64,000 nucleotides of DNA from Hoeflea_A sp040932035 (GCF_040932035.1 NZ_JBFRBB010000003.1:372001-436000); one strand, 5' to 3'. Numbered from the stretch's first letter, positions 1 to 8,849 are shown. Numbers and translations: made by a program. The notes: a model not told the origin generated them from the letters alone.

Positions 1-522
1 ACTTTGCCAGAGGGCGTGCAGCCCGAGCTGGTCGCCACCCGGCACTATACGCAGCGGCAGTTTCCGTTCGTTTTCACCAATGCGGCCCATGCCTGCCACC
101 TGGAAGTCGATGTGGAAACGGGTCTCGTCAATCTGCTTAACTACTGGGTGGTCGAAGATTGCGGTCGTGTCATCAATCCCAAGCTGGTGGCCGAACAGAC
201 CCGCGGCGGTGTCGTCCAGGGGCTGGGCCCGGCGCTCTACGAGGAATGCCTTTACAGCCAGGAAGGGCAGCTCTTGAACGGTTCGCTCGCCGATTACCTT
301 GTACCGATGGCCGCCGAGATGCCGGATATCGTGGTCGACCATATCGAAACACCGACCGGCACCTCTGAGCTCGGCGCCAAGGGGGTTGGCGAAGCCGGAA
401 CCGCAGGCGCTCCGGCCGCGGTGATGAATGCAATCAATGACGCACTTGGTCCGTTTGGCGTGACTCTGACCCACATGCCATTCACACCGGACAAAATTCT
501 GAAGGGTCTTGGGAAGGCGTAA
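1..522 (+). CDS. Molybdopterin-binding large subunit, CoxL/xanthine dehydrogenase family (3' end only)
   Basis: This is the C-terminal 173 residues of a molybdenum hydroxylase large subunit; the 5' part lies outside the window. The frame is open from base 1 to a TAA at 520-522. The family signature is clear near the end: a GVGEAGTAGAPAAV stretch follows an ELGAKG segment, which in this family surrounds the active-site glutamate near the molybdenum cofactor. Upstream, residues such as VVEDCGRVINPKLVAEQ and GGVVQGLGPALYEE are typical of CO dehydrogenase/xanthine dehydrogenase large chains. The enzyme oxidises a small organic or heterocyclic substrate (or CO) with water as oxygen donor. Downstream on the same strand are an ABC importer and a CoxG protein, so it probably belongs to one catabolic operon. 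The substrate cannot be told from this fragment, because the CoxL-specific active-site loop is not in the window. Confidence 0.9.
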   Translation, partial: TLPEGVQPELVATRHYTQRQFPFVFTNAAHACHLEVDVETGLVNLLNYWVVEDCGRVINPKLVAEQTRGGVVQGLGPALYEECLYSQEGQLLNGSLADYLVPMAAEMPDIVVDHIETPTGTSELGAKGVGEAGTAGAPAAVMNAINDALGPFGVTLTHMPFTPDKILKGLGKA

Positions 523-602
523 CGCTGGATATTGGAGCAGGAGGAAAGCCTGAATTCCGGCATTGCAAACAACCCATGAAGTTGAGATCAGGGAGGATCA
601 CA

Positions 603-1865
603 ATGAGCAACGAGAAAAGCAAAGCGGGACGGACCGCGGTAAGCAGACGCGAAATCATCAAATCGGCCGCCGCCGGTGCAGCGGTGCTGGGCACGAGCCC
701 GTTTCTGTTCAATATCGCCCGGGCCGCCGGCGATCCCATCAAGATCGGCTTCCCGGTACCGCTAACCGGGCCTTATGGCTCGGAAGCAAAGGAACAGGCA
801 CGCTGCGCGCAGATGGCGGTGGACGAGTTCAACGCGGCTGGCGGGATGAACGGCCGTATGGCTGAGCTGCTGGTGCGCGACGACAAGCTCAAATCCGGCG
901 AGGCGGCGAAGCGCGCCCAGGAACTGATCGAGAATGACGGCGTGCATTTCGTCTCGGGATCGCTCTCGGCATCGGTGCAACTGGCCGTCAACACCATCTG
1001 CAAGGATCGGGGCATTCCTTACGTCTCAATCTCGCAGTCCGATGCGATCAATGAGGACAAGCATTTCTCAAAATATACGTTCCATGAGGCAATGAACCCG
1101 CATATGACCGCCGGCTCAGTCGGCCGTTATGTGTTCCCCCGCGAAGGCAAACGTGTCGCCTTTCTCATTGCCGATTACGCCTACGGCCATGAAATGGCGC
1201 GCGGCTTCAAGCGTGCGGGCGAGGAGTTCGGTATCGAAGTCGTTGCCGAGGTCAATCACCCGTTGGCAACCAAGGACTATTCCACTTTCTTGCCGCGCAT
1301 CCAGGCTGCCAAGCCGGATGTCCTTTGCCTCTGCAATTTCGGCTATGACCAGATGAACTCGCTGAAACAGGCAACGAATTTCGGCATGAAGGAGCGCATG
1401 CGCATGGTCGCCCCGGCTCTTTTGTACAATCAGCGCCGCGCCGGCGGCGCCGATGCCTATTCCGGTGTTGTTGGCGGCACGAATTTTTATTGGGGAATTG
1501 AGGACAAGGTGCCAACGGCAAAGGCGTTCAACGATGCCTACCGGAAACTGAATGACGGTTCGCCGCCCTCCGACTACGGCGCTTACGGCTATGCCGGTGT
1601 CGGTGGATTGCTGCAGGCCGTTTCCGCGGCAGGCACGACCGATGCCGACGCGGTTGTGGCCGCCTTGGAAAATCTCGAATACGATCTTTACAAGGGTCGG
1701 CAATATTACAGGCAGTGCGATCACCAGTCGGTGCAGCCGGTCTACATCATCGAAAGTAAAAACGCCGATGATCAAGCCGATGAATACGATGTCTTCAAAG
1801 TCGTTCACCAGGAAACAGCGGACGAAAGCATGCTGCGGACCTGCTCGGAACTGGGGCACGGTTAA
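603..1865 (+). CDS. ABC transporter substrate-binding protein, Leu/Ile/Val or amide-urea type, Tat-exported
   Basis: A 420-residue periplasmic binding protein for a branched-chain-amino-acid-type (HAAT) importer. The ATG at 603 is preferred over the upstream in-frame start at 576, because a good Shine-Dalgarno (GGGAGGA) sits just before it and the protein then starts with a proper export signal. Residues about 15-40 carry a twin-arginine motif (SRREIIK) followed by a hydrophobic stretch and an Ala-X-Ala-like cleavage region, so export through Tat is likely. The mature domain begins with a typical PIKIGFPVPLTGPYG strand and contains the type I periplasmic-binding fold. It lies between the molybdenum hydroxylase gene and four permease/ATPase genes, so its ligand is probably the substrate, or a precursor, of the hydroxylase. 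The ligand is not identifiable from sequence. Confidence 0.9.
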   Translation: MSNEKSKAGRTAVSRREIIKSAAAGAAVLGTSPFLFNIARAAGDPIKIGFPVPLTGPYGSEAKEQARCAQMAVDEFNAAGGMNGRMAELLVRDDKLKSGEAAKRAQELIENDGVHFVSGSLSASVQLAVNTICKDRGIPYVSISQSDAINEDKHFSKYTFHEAMNPHMTAGSVGRYVFPREGKRVAFLIADYAYGHEMARGFKRAGEEFGIEVVAEVNHPLATKDYSTFLPRIQAAKPDVLCLCNFGYDQMNSLKQATNFGMKERMRMVAPALLYNQRRAGGADAYSGVVGGTNFYWGIEDKVPTAKAFNDAYRKLNDGSPPSDYGAYGYAGVGGLLQAVSAAGTTDADAVVAALENLEYDLYKGRQYYRQCDHQSVQPVYIIESKNADDQADEYDVFKVVHQETADESMLRTCSELGHG

Positions 1866-1884
1866 GCCTGCAGTTCCAATGCGA

Positions 1885-1908
1885 GCCGCTCCCTCTTTTT
1901 GGGGCGGC
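1885..1908 (+). terminator. Intercistronic hairpin after the binding-protein gene
   Basis: An 8-bp GC-rich stem (GCCGCTCC at 1885-1892 with GGGGCGGC at 1901-1908, one G-T pair) around a pyrimidine-rich loop, followed by a CT-rich tail. It falls in the 117-base gap between the binding-protein gene and livH. Such hairpins often stabilise the binding-protein message or cause partial termination, so that the binding protein is made in excess of the membrane subunits. It has no clean U-run, so full termination is unlikely. Confidence 0.4.
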
Positions 1909-1982
1909 CCGCTTCTTCTTTCAATGGTCGGAATCCCCGGGTCGTTCGGCGTCGAACGTGGCCGGTTGATGGATGTTAACTC

Positions 1983-2867
1983 ATGAGTGGAATCACATTG
2001 GACCTCCTGGCTTTACAGCTGTTCACGGGGCTCGCGCTCGGGTCTGTATTCGTGCTGTTAGCAGTCGGATTGTCGCTGATATTCGGTCTGCTGACCGTGG
2101 TGAATTTCGCGCATGGCGCGTTTTACATGGTTGGCGCCTATGTCGGCGTTTTTCTGCTGGGGTTGACCGGAAATTTCTGGATATCGCTGGTGTTTGCGCC
2201 GATCCTGGTTGGCACATTAGGGTTGGCGGTGGAACGGTTTCTTGTGCGGCCGTTATATGGCCGTGGTATCGACTATCCGCTGCTTTTGACCTTTGGTCTC
2301 GGCCTTGTGCTCGTTGAACTGGTTCGTATTCTCTACGGGCTGGAGGGCGTGCCGTTCGATACACCGCCGTTGCTTCGCGGCGCAGTTGATATCGGTATCG
2401 GCTATTTTCCGTTGTACCGCCTGTTCCTGATTGCGGTGACGGCGCTGCTTGTTCTTGCCCTCTGGCTGTTTATTGAAAAAACATCCTACGGGCTGATCAT
2501 CCGCGCCGGCGCGCGGGATCCGGAAATCGTGCGCGTACTTGGCGTCGACATATCGAAAGTCTGGCTGATCGTCTTTGCCATCGGAACCGGTGTTGCGGGC
2601 CTTGCCGGCATCTTGTCGGCACCGATGCGCAGTGTGATCCCGGACATGGGCTCGACGGTGCTGGTGGAAGCGTTTGTGGTCACCGTCGTCGGTGGAATGG
2701 GATCGCTGATCGGCGCCGTCGTCGCCGGTTTGCTGGTTGGCGTCGTCGTCGCTTTCACGTCGCTGTTCTGGCCCGATTTTTCCGACCTTTCCATGTTTGT
2801 GCTGATGGCGGCTGTTCTGCTGGTCCGCCCACATGGCCTGTTCGGACAAAAGGGGCTGATGGGATGA
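1983..2867 (+). CDS. livH: Branched-chain amino acid-type ABC transporter permease LivH
   Basis: A 294-residue inner-membrane permease of the LivH family, with about eight hydrophobic segments. The N-terminal segment LSLIFGLLTVVNFAHGAFYMVGAY is the family hallmark. The loop near residues 185-200 (ARDPEIVRVLGVDISKVW) is the cytoplasmic EAA-like coupling region that contacts the ATPase subunits. The length matches the family (about 290). It pairs with the LivM-type permease immediately downstream, overlapping it by 4 bases, so the two are translationally coupled. Together with LivG, LivF and the preceding binding protein it makes a complete importer. Similar sets transport amino acids, urea, short amides or aromatic acids, so the substrate is open. 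Confidence 0.93.
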   Translation: MSGITLDLLALQLFTGLALGSVFVLLAVGLSLIFGLLTVVNFAHGAFYMVGAYVGVFLLGLTGNFWISLVFAPILVGTLGLAVERFLVRPLYGRGIDYPLLLTFGLGLVLVELVRILYGLEGVPFDTPPLLRGAVDIGIGYFPLYRLFLIAVTALLVLALWLFIEKTSYGLIIRAGARDPEIVRVLGVDISKVWLIVFAIGTGVAGLAGILSAPMRSVIPDMGSTVLVEAFVVTVVGGMGSLIGAVVAGLLVGVVVAFTSLFWPDFSDLSMFVLMAAVLLVRPHGLFGQKGLMG

Positions 2868-3862
2868 ATAAGCCAATGGAAAATGTCGCTGAAGTTCAGA
2901 TTTCCGGCCGCCGTCTTGCCTCACTGGTGCGTGTTGTCGCTGAGCACCGGGTCGCTGCGGTCATTGTTTTTTTGATGGTGTTTCCGTTTCTCGCACCGTA
3001 CAAGGCGCTGGCCATCGACGTGCTGATATACGGATTGTTCGCCCTGGGCTTCAACATGGTTTTCGGCTATCTGGGCGTGCTTTCATTCGGCCATGCCGCT
3101 TTTTTTGGCGTTGGCGCCTATGGAACCGGTATAGCCATGGTCCATTTTGGCGTCCCGTGGCTGCCGGCAATATTCCTGGGCGTGCTGGCGTCCGGTTTTA
3201 CCGCCATGGTCATGGGCGCCATGGCGATCCGCACCAGGGGCATCTACTTTGCCATGGTGACGCTCGCATTGGCACAGTGCGTTTATTACATCATCTATCA
3301 CATGGAGGAGTACTCGGGCGGCGAGGACGGATTGACCGGCGTGTCGGTCAGGACAGTCGACTTGGGCATTGCCACAGTGAACATGATGCAAGACCCGATG
3401 GGCAAATATTACATCATGCTCACGTTCGCTGCTGTTGCGATCTTCCTGTTCTCACGCATCCTCAACTCTCCATTCGGCGCCGTCCTGGAGGCGATCCGCG
3501 AAAATGAGAACAGGGCAAGAGCCTGTGGTTACAACGTGCTTTTGACCAAATGGGTCACGTTTGTCCTGTCCGGCCTGTTTTGCGGCCTCGCCGGTGCCTT
3601 GAGCGCCATTCACCTTTCCGTCGTGCCGATCGAATATCTGCACTATCACCAGTCCGGACTGGCCGTGATGATGGCCCTTCTGGGTGGCATGGGAACGTTC
3701 TTCGGCCCGTTTATCGGGGCGATGGCGTTTTTGATGCTGGAGGACGTGATTACCCTGATGACCACCCATTGGCAGCTGTTCCTCGGCGCCATATTCATGA
3801 TCTTCGTGCTGTTCTTTCCGCGCGGCATCTGGGGATCCATTTTGCACTGGATTTCACGATGA
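2864..3862 (+). CDS. livM: Branched-chain amino acid-type ABC transporter permease LivM
   Basis: A 332-residue second permease of the importer. The signature segment LIYGLFALGFNMVFGYLGVLSFGHAAFFG (residues about 48-77) is diagnostic of LivM. The cytoplasmic coupling loop lies around residues 205-225 (AIRENENRARACGYNVLLTKW). There is an N-terminal extension of about 25 polar residues before the first membrane span. The gene starts inside the end of livH (ATGA-type overlap) and its own stop overlaps the start of livG by 4 bases, so the operon is tightly coupled. No missing motifs or frameshifts are visible. Confidence 0.93.
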   Translation: MNKPMENVAEVQISGRRLASLVRVVAEHRVAAVIVFLMVFPFLAPYKALAIDVLIYGLFALGFNMVFGYLGVLSFGHAAFFGVGAYGTGIAMVHFGVPWLPAIFLGVLASGFTAMVMGAMAIRTRGIYFAMVTLALAQCVYYIIYHMEEYSGGEDGLTGVSVRTVDLGIATVNMMQDPMGKYYIMLTFAAVAIFLFSRILNSPFGAVLEAIRENENRARACGYNVLLTKWVTFVLSGLFCGLAGALSAIHLSVVPIEYLHYHQSGLAVMMALLGGMGTFFGPFIGAMAFLMLEDVITLMTTHWQLFLGAIFMIFVLFFPRGIWGSILHWISR

Positions 3863-4626
3863 CGCCTGAATTAGTCACAGATACCAACATCATCCGCGCC
3901 GAAGGCATTACCAAGCGGTTTGGAAAATTCACGGCGTTGAATGATGTGTCCGTGTCGTTCCCACGCGGTCAGCTGACAGCCGTCATAGGCCCGAACGGAG
4001 CAGGCAAGAGTACGTTTTTCAATGTCATCTCCGGAGCATTCCCACCCACCGAGGGTCGGGTAATATTTGAAGGGTGCGACATTACCGGAACGCCGCAGCA
4101 CGCGTTCGCCCGCCTCGGCATAGCCAAGTCGTTCCAGATCACCAACGTGTTCCCGGAACTTACGGCGCTGGAAAATGTGCGCATCGCCATTCAGGCCATG
4201 CATAGCCGTTTCGATATCTGGACACCGCGCGGCCGGCTCACTGAAATGCAGGAGCAGGCCGGCGACCTGCTCGACCTGGTCGGCCTCAGGGAGCACCGGA
4301 CGCGTCATGCGGAAAATCTTGCCCATGGCGAACAGCGGGCGCTGGAGATAGCCATGGCGCTGGCGTGCGACCCGCGGCTGTTGCTGCTCGATGAACCCAC
4401 CGCCGGTATGAGCCCGGAGGAAACGCTGGTCATGATGGAGCTGATCACCAGGCTCGCCGATGAGCGCACCGTGATACTGGTCGAGCACAAGATGAAACTG
4501 GTTATGGGCATTTCCAACCACCTGATCGTATTGCATCACGGTGAATTGCTCGCGGAAGGAACGCCCGACGACATTCGCGAAAACGACGAAGTCCGGCGTG
4601 TCTATCTCGGTCAGGGGAGCCACTGA
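3859..4626 (+). CDS. livG: Branched-chain amino acid-type ABC transporter ATP-binding protein LivG
   Basis: A 255-residue ATPase subunit. The frame is open from 3550, but the ATG at 3859 overlaps the livM stop (ATGA), gives the normal LivG length and begins just before the first conserved strand. Motifs in order: Walker A GPNGAGKST near residue 43, the LivG-specific insertion after the Q-loop (SFQITNVFPELTALENV), a degenerate ABC signature LAHGEQRALEIA, Walker B LLLLDEPTAGMSPEE, and the H-loop VEHKM. The signature variant with H in place of S (LAHGEQ) is common in LivG homologues. It works as a heterodimer with LivF on the cytoplasmic face of LivHM. Confidence 0.94.
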   Translation: MTPELVTDTNIIRAEGITKRFGKFTALNDVSVSFPRGQLTAVIGPNGAGKSTFFNVISGAFPPTEGRVIFEGCDITGTPQHAFARLGIAKSFQITNVFPELTALENVRIAIQAMHSRFDIWTPRGRLTEMQEQAGDLLDLVGLREHRTRHAENLAHGEQRALEIAMALACDPRLLLLDEPTAGMSPEETLVMMELITRLADERTVILVEHKMKLVMGISNHLIVLHHGELLAEGTPDDIRENDEVRRVYLGQGSH

Positions 4627-5333
4627 TGTTGACGGTTGAAAATCTCCACGCATGGTACGACCACAGTCATGTCATTCAGGGTATTTCGCTCTCAGTGAAT
4701 GCGGGTGAGATTGTGTCCATCATCGGCCGCAATGGGGCCGGCAAGACCACCACGCTGCGTACGGTCATGGGACTGGTCGCCAAACGCAGGGGCCAGGTCG
4801 TATTCGATAACGCGGGCGATATATTGATGGAATCGACCCACATACGGTTTCACAACGGGTTGGGCTATGTGCCGGAAGACCGACGTATCGTGCCGGCACT
4901 GACGGTGCGCGAGAATCTGCGCCTCGGACTGGTCGCATCAGTGCTGAAAGCGCAGGAGGATGCGGTCATCGACAGGATCGCCGAAACGTTCCCGCGACTG
5001 AAGGAGCGTTTGAACCAGATCGCCGAGACCATGTCCGGCGGCGAGCAGCAGATGCTGGCGATCGCACGGGCGACGGCGTCGGAACCGAAGATGATCATGC
5101 TGGATGAACCGTCCGAAGGCATCATGCCTGTCCTGGTCGACGAGATGTTCGAGCTCTTCGTCCGGCTGAAAGAACAGGGCACGACGATCCTTCTCGTCGA
5201 GCAGAACGTGGAGCGCGCGCTGGGCATATCGGACCGCGCCTACATCATGGATCAGGGTGTCATCGTTCATGAAGCGCCTGCCGCCGATCTGTTGGCGAAC
5301 AAGGACATCCAGGATCGCTACTGCTCGGTCTGA
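4626..5333 (+). CDS. livF: Branched-chain amino acid-type ABC transporter ATP-binding protein LivF
   Basis: A 235-residue ATPase, partner of LivG. Its ATG overlaps the livG stop by one base (TGATG), a re-initiation arrangement. Visible motifs are Walker A GRNGAGKTT (about residue 36), the family-typical YVPEDRRIVPALTVRENL, ABC signature MSGGEQQMLAIARA, Walker B MIMLDEPSEGIMP and the H-loop VEQN. The length and motif order are normal for LivF. It completes the five-component importer that follows the molybdenum hydroxylase gene. Confidence 0.94.
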   Translation: MLTVENLHAWYDHSHVIQGISLSVNAGEIVSIIGRNGAGKTTTLRTVMGLVAKRRGQVVFDNAGDILMESTHIRFHNGLGYVPEDRRIVPALTVRENLRLGLVASVLKAQEDAVIDRIAETFPRLKERLNQIAETMSGGEQQMLAIARATASEPKMIMLDEPSEGIMPVLVDEMFELFVRLKEQGTTILLVEQNVERALGISDRAYIMDQGVIVHEAPAADLLANKDIQDRYCSV

Positions 5334-5369
5334 CAACGCTTTTCGGCCCAGAAAGGGAGCACTTACACC

Positions 5370-6014
5370 ATGAACCTGACCGGACAATACACCATCGCCG
5401 CCCCGCGCCAGGACGTCTGGATGGCACTGAACGACCCGGATGTTCTTAAACGCTGCATTCCCGGATGCGAGTCGCTGGAAAAGATTTCCGATACCGATTT
5501 CATAGGCCGGGTCACCATGAAGGTTGGCGCTGTGAAAGCACGGCTGAAGGGAAATGTGATCCTGGCCGATGTCGAGCCACCGAACGGATATACGATTGTC
5601 GGCCAGGGACAGGGAGGTGTCGCCGGCTTCGCAAAGGGCCGTGCACAGGTCACCCTTACGGAAACGGATGATGGCGGTACCGTGCTGCAATACGAGGCAG
5701 CCGCGGAACTGGGCGGCAAGCTGGCGGCAGTGGGCAGCCGGGTGTTGCAGGGCATTGCCAAGAAAATGGCCGATGACTTTTTCGGCAAGTTTGCTGCTCA
5801 TTTTTGCAATGAGGGCAAGGTGAGTGCGCCGGTTTTACAAGTTGCTCCCGCCGGGACGGCTTCCGTGGCTGAAACAGACTCCGTTCGGGCAACGCCAGCT
5901 GAGACAACGCGCTTGCCAAGCACTCGTAATCTTGCCGGCACTGCGCGCGATCTGATTTGGTTTGTCATAGGTGTTGCCGTCGGCGCGGGCTTGATTTTGG
6001 GTTTTGCCGTCTGA
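5370..6014 (+). CDS. coxG: CoxG-like carbon monoxide dehydrogenase subunit G (SRPBCC family), membrane-anchored
   Basis: A 214-residue protein: an N-terminal SRPBCC/CoxG domain (residues about 1-145, beginning LTGQYTIAAPRQDVWMALNDPDVLKRCIPGCE) followed by a polar linker and one C-terminal transmembrane helix (DLIWFVIGVAVGAGLILGFAV). In Oligotropha-type CO dehydrogenase systems, CoxG recruits the soluble molybdenum enzyme to the membrane so that electrons reach the respiratory chain. The same role is likely here for the hydroxylase at the window's left edge. The gene follows livF after 36 bases, with a GGGAG ribosome site, and appears to end the operon. The tail anchor fits membrane recruitment, but CoxG-like proteins also occur with non-CO hydroxylases. 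Confidence 0.88.
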   Translation: MNLTGQYTIAAPRQDVWMALNDPDVLKRCIPGCESLEKISDTDFIGRVTMKVGAVKARLKGNVILADVEPPNGYTIVGQGQGGVAGFAKGRAQVTLTETDDGGTVLQYEAAAELGGKLAAVGSRVLQGIAKKMADDFFGKFAAHFCNEGKVSAPVLQVAPAGTASVAETDSVRATPAETTRLPSTRNLAGTARDLIWFVIGVAVGAGLILGFAV

Positions 6015-6771
6015 ACAAACGCTGTCCGTACAGCCCGATTGGCGGGCGATACAGCAAGCAGGGCAAGGCCGAGGCTCATTCCAACGGGTCGGCACCCTTG
6101 GGGTGAACTACAGTGATGCCACACCAGCCAGGTGATCCGCGGCCAGTCGGACGCGATGCAAAACGAGCAGGTGCCGAACTCTCAGCAAGGATCGACGCGG
6201 TGAGAAAAATCTCTTGTTGTGGTGCAATTGGACCATCATGCCGCGGTCCGGAAAGGCCCCTGCTGACAGCGTTGGTTGCGGGCCCACACAACCAAATAAG
6301 TCCAAGACAATCCAGATGAATCGAACACCAACCAAAACGGGTTGGTGGCCCGCCCTTTGTTGCTCGACCAATCATCCGAGATTTGGACCGCAGGTTCAAA
6401 TTACCTTGCAACCAACAATTCGCGAAATCAGTGGATCTGAATCGATTTGGTATGGCAGCGCTTTCAACGCGGTCGGTGTACAAATCCAAGATTGCAGCCA
6501 GGGTTTTTCCACTAAAGCCTTGGGGTCATTTGTGTCGAAAAACGAATGTTGCGTCGCACGTTATGGGCAATTCGGGGGAGGCGGGCATTCGTCGCAATGC
6601 AATTGAACGGCGGTCTCGCGGACTTTTCTGCCGTCGATCAAAGCTAATCGAAGGTCTGCCCATGATACCATAGCAGCCATTGATACGCGTTGCGTGATGG
6701 ATGCTGTAGCGGCGCAAGCAAAGTCAGGTGTGGGCTGCTTGACTGCAACCAACAGAAGTCATACTTAAAAC
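6015..6771. other. Gene-poor, decayed intergenic stretch
   Basis: I see no convincing gene here on either strand. Short open frames exist, but none has a ribosome site and a recognisable domain together. The stretch runs from the end of coxG to an IS3 transposase tail, and is best read as degenerate DNA left by insertion and deletion events at the edge of an accessory region. No tRNA, array or clear terminator was found in it. Confidence 0.5.
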
Positions 6772-6885
6772 GTGGCCTTCACGCAGGCCGGTGTGCCCGC
6801 CAAGCAAGCGATCTTCGTGTACATCGAACTGTTCTACAACAGACAATGGCGGTATTCGTCCATCAGAAACCAGGCGCCCCAATAG
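6772..6885 (+). mobile_element. IS3-family transposase remnant (OrfB C-terminus)
   Basis: The frame from about 6772 to a TAG at 6883-6885 encodes a tail containing AKQAIFVYIELFYNRQWRYSS. This matches the strongly conserved C-terminal block of IS3-family OrfB integrases (usually AKQAIFEYIEVFYNRQRRHS). A stop codon lies in frame just upstream (6766-6768), and no DDE catalytic core is visible before it, so only the last 35 or so codons survive. No terminal inverted repeat could be assigned. It marks past transposition next to the cupin gene. Confidence 0.75.
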
Positions 6886-6978
6886 AAATTCACTTTAAGC
6901 TCCTGGGAAATCGCTGCATAATCTTCACACTAAATCTGTCCGGAAATTGGAACGCCCCCCTTGCCAGGAGACACTAAA

Positions 6979-7725
6979 ATGGCTGGCGTCATCAGGTTGG
7001 ATCCCCATAACCCCACAGGCGAAGGTCTGAAGATCTGGGAGGTTATCCCGCCCGACTGGCTGATCGGGCCGGTGCCGGACCAGCGTGGGGTGAAGGCATT
7101 TGAGTACAACGGTCTGTGCACCGGCACTTGGGAAAACCATGGCGGCAGCGCAACGGGCAGCCATCCATACCCGCTGTTTGAGTTGATGCAACTCATCGAC
7201 GGAGAAGTCACCATCATCGATGAAGCGGGTAAAAAAGATGTCATTTCAGCCGGGCAGGCCTTCTTCCTGCCTCAGGGTTTTAATTGCGCATGGGATATGA
7301 CGAAGTACTATCGGAAATATTTCATGACCTTCCATAAGGAAGACTATCCGGCAGAGACTGACCAAGCCAAACTGAAATGCATCCGCCTCATTTCAAACCC
7401 GACAGACGCTGAGCTGGACGATGTGAGCAAGCTGACCGATGGGCTTGATACGTTGGAACCGCACCAACGACAAAACCTCGCCTATGAATCGAGCGACGGG
7501 CGGATCCAGGTAGGAACACTGGTGTCCGGACCGTGCGAGATCCCCATCAAGTCATTCAACCGCAACGAATTTTTTTGTGTGCAGAACGGAACTGTCATTG
7601 TGACAAGTCCGGACCGCGAGGAAACCTTCACTGCTGGCGAGAGTTTTTTCGTGCCACTGCATGCGTCGGTCGGTTGGCGTTTGGAAGGCGAGTTCCGCGC
7701 ATATTTTTTCGCGGTGTGGCCGTAG
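6979..7725 (+). CDS. Cupin-domain protein (two cupin repeats), function unknown
   Basis: A 248-residue protein. The ATG at 6979 has a CAGGAG ribosome site 8-14 bases upstream and is preferred to the in-frame TTG at 6961. Two cupin-like halves can be seen. One covers about residues 60-120 (LFELMQLIDGEVTIIDEAGKKDVISAGQAFFLPQGFNCAWDM). The second covers about 185-245 (RNEFFCVQNGTVIVTSPDREETFTAGESFFVPLHASVGW). The second half resembles the EutQ/COG3450 type, in which metal ligands are often lost. I see no full HxH...E...H set, so an enzymatic role is uncertain. It stands alone between the IS3 relic and an NmrA-type gene on the same strand, about 105 bases upstream of the latter; the two may be co-transcribed. 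No substrate can be proposed. Confidence 0.75.
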   Translation: MAGVIRLDPHNPTGEGLKIWEVIPPDWLIGPVPDQRGVKAFEYNGLCTGTWENHGGSATGSHPYPLFELMQLIDGEVTIIDEAGKKDVISAGQAFFLPQGFNCAWDMTKYYRKYFMTFHKEDYPAETDQAKLKCIRLISNPTDAELDDVSKLTDGLDTLEPHQRQNLAYESSDGRIQVGTLVSGPCEIPIKSFNRNEFFCVQNGTVIVTSPDREETFTAGESFFVPLHASVGWRLEGEFRAYFFAVWP

Positions 7726-7833
7726 GCAAGAAAGGCGTCCGTCGAGCAATGATCAGAGTGTCCCAAAACATTTGAAGACGAGCAGATATATTCCTACAAT
7801 TTCCTGCACACAACCCAAAGCAACGGTACTTTG

Positions 7834-8700
7834 ATGACAGTTCTTGTATTTGGTGGCTCCGGGACAATCGGCCGATCGCTTGTGCCGATCCTGGATGAAA
7901 GCGGCATGCAAATCCGGGTTGCAACACGGTCGAAGGAGTTTGCTGCAACTCTGCCCGTCGGTGTGGAGGCGGTTATTGCCGACATGGATGATCCGGCCAG
8001 TCTGCGGCGCGCTTTCGAAGGCGTTGAGACTGTGTTTCTGCTGGTTGCCAATGATCCCCTGGAAACCCAGCGCGGGCTGGTAACCCTCGCAATCGCAGAC
8101 GAGGCTTCCTGCAAGTATATTGTCTATTTGTCGAACTATATGTCGACGCTCTCACCGCTCGTCCCGCACTCAGGTCCAAAAATAGCGATCGAAGCGGCTA
8201 TACGGCACACTGGGATTGCGCACACGATCCTGCGACCTACGAACTTTGCTCAAAACGATCTGTGGCTGAAAGATGCTATTATTGCAGGCGCTTACCCTTG
8301 GCCGATAGGCAATTTTCCTATGTCCCGCGTCGACGCTCGAGACGTTGCGCTTGCAGCAGCGAACGCGCTCCTGAACCCACGTGCGAACAATGAAGCTTTC
8401 ACCTTGGCGAGCTTGGAGGCGCCCAACGGCGAAGAAACCGCTGCGCTGTGGTCCAAGGCACTAGGCCGCACTGTCGTATACCCCGACTATACGCCGGAAG
8501 AATTCGAAGCAAGTATGGAAACGATGATACCATCATGGTTCAACTTCGATTTTCTGATCATGAACCGCTACTTTAAACGATATGGCTGTCCTGTAGATGC
8601 GCAAGACTTTGAAGCGCAAGCTGCCCTTCTGCCGGATGGTCCCCGCAGTTACACATCCTTTGTTGAGGAGACGGCGGCGGTGTGGAGAAGCCTGCTGTAG
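7834..8700 (+). CDS. NmrA-like / atypical SDR NAD(P)-binding protein
   Basis: A 288-residue protein of the NmrA/HSCARG atypical short-chain dehydrogenase group. The N-terminal dinucleotide-binding glycine motif is intact (TVLVFGGSGTIGRSLVPIL, residues 2-20), followed by the NADP-favouring basic residues near RVATRSKE. A central HTILRPTNFAQN segment is typical of the family, and the canonical YxxxK catalytic pair of SDRs is absent. Members act either as redox-sensing regulators or as NAD(P)H:quinone-like reductases. The ATG at 7834 follows an in-frame TTG at 7831 directly; either could be used. The gene lies in the gene-poor boundary region with no functional partner beyond the cupin gene upstream. 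Confidence 0.82.
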   Translation: MTVLVFGGSGTIGRSLVPILDESGMQIRVATRSKEFAATLPVGVEAVIADMDDPASLRRAFEGVETVFLLVANDPLETQRGLVTLAIADEASCKYIVYLSNYMSTLSPLVPHSGPKIAIEAAIRHTGIAHTILRPTNFAQNDLWLKDAIIAGAYPWPIGNFPMSRVDARDVALAAANALLNPRANNEAFTLASLEAPNGEETAALWSKALGRTVVYPDYTPEEFEASMETMIPSWFNFDFLIMNRYFKRYGCPVDAQDFEAQAALLPDGPRSYTSFVEETAAVWRSLL

Positions 8701-8849
8701 TGCGGCTGACAACAAGCGCTGTATTCCCGTCTAGATGTGAGCTTTCTGCAGGTTGTCCATTCGGACCGAACCAAGGAGACTGGAGTTACCACATTTCAGA
8801 TTTGCTTGGAGGGTCCGAATGAACATCCACAAGAATGCCCGTCTGACGC

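Noticed and set aside
1116..1859. Long minus-strand open frame opposite the binding-protein gene
   Set aside because: Shadow of a clear binding-protein gene; no motif and no operon partner.
6561..6752. Minus-strand frame with a faint rhodanese-like look (SWADLRLALIDGRKV)
   Set aside because: The similarity is limited to about a dozen residues, the catalytic cysteine loop is absent, and no start site is credible.
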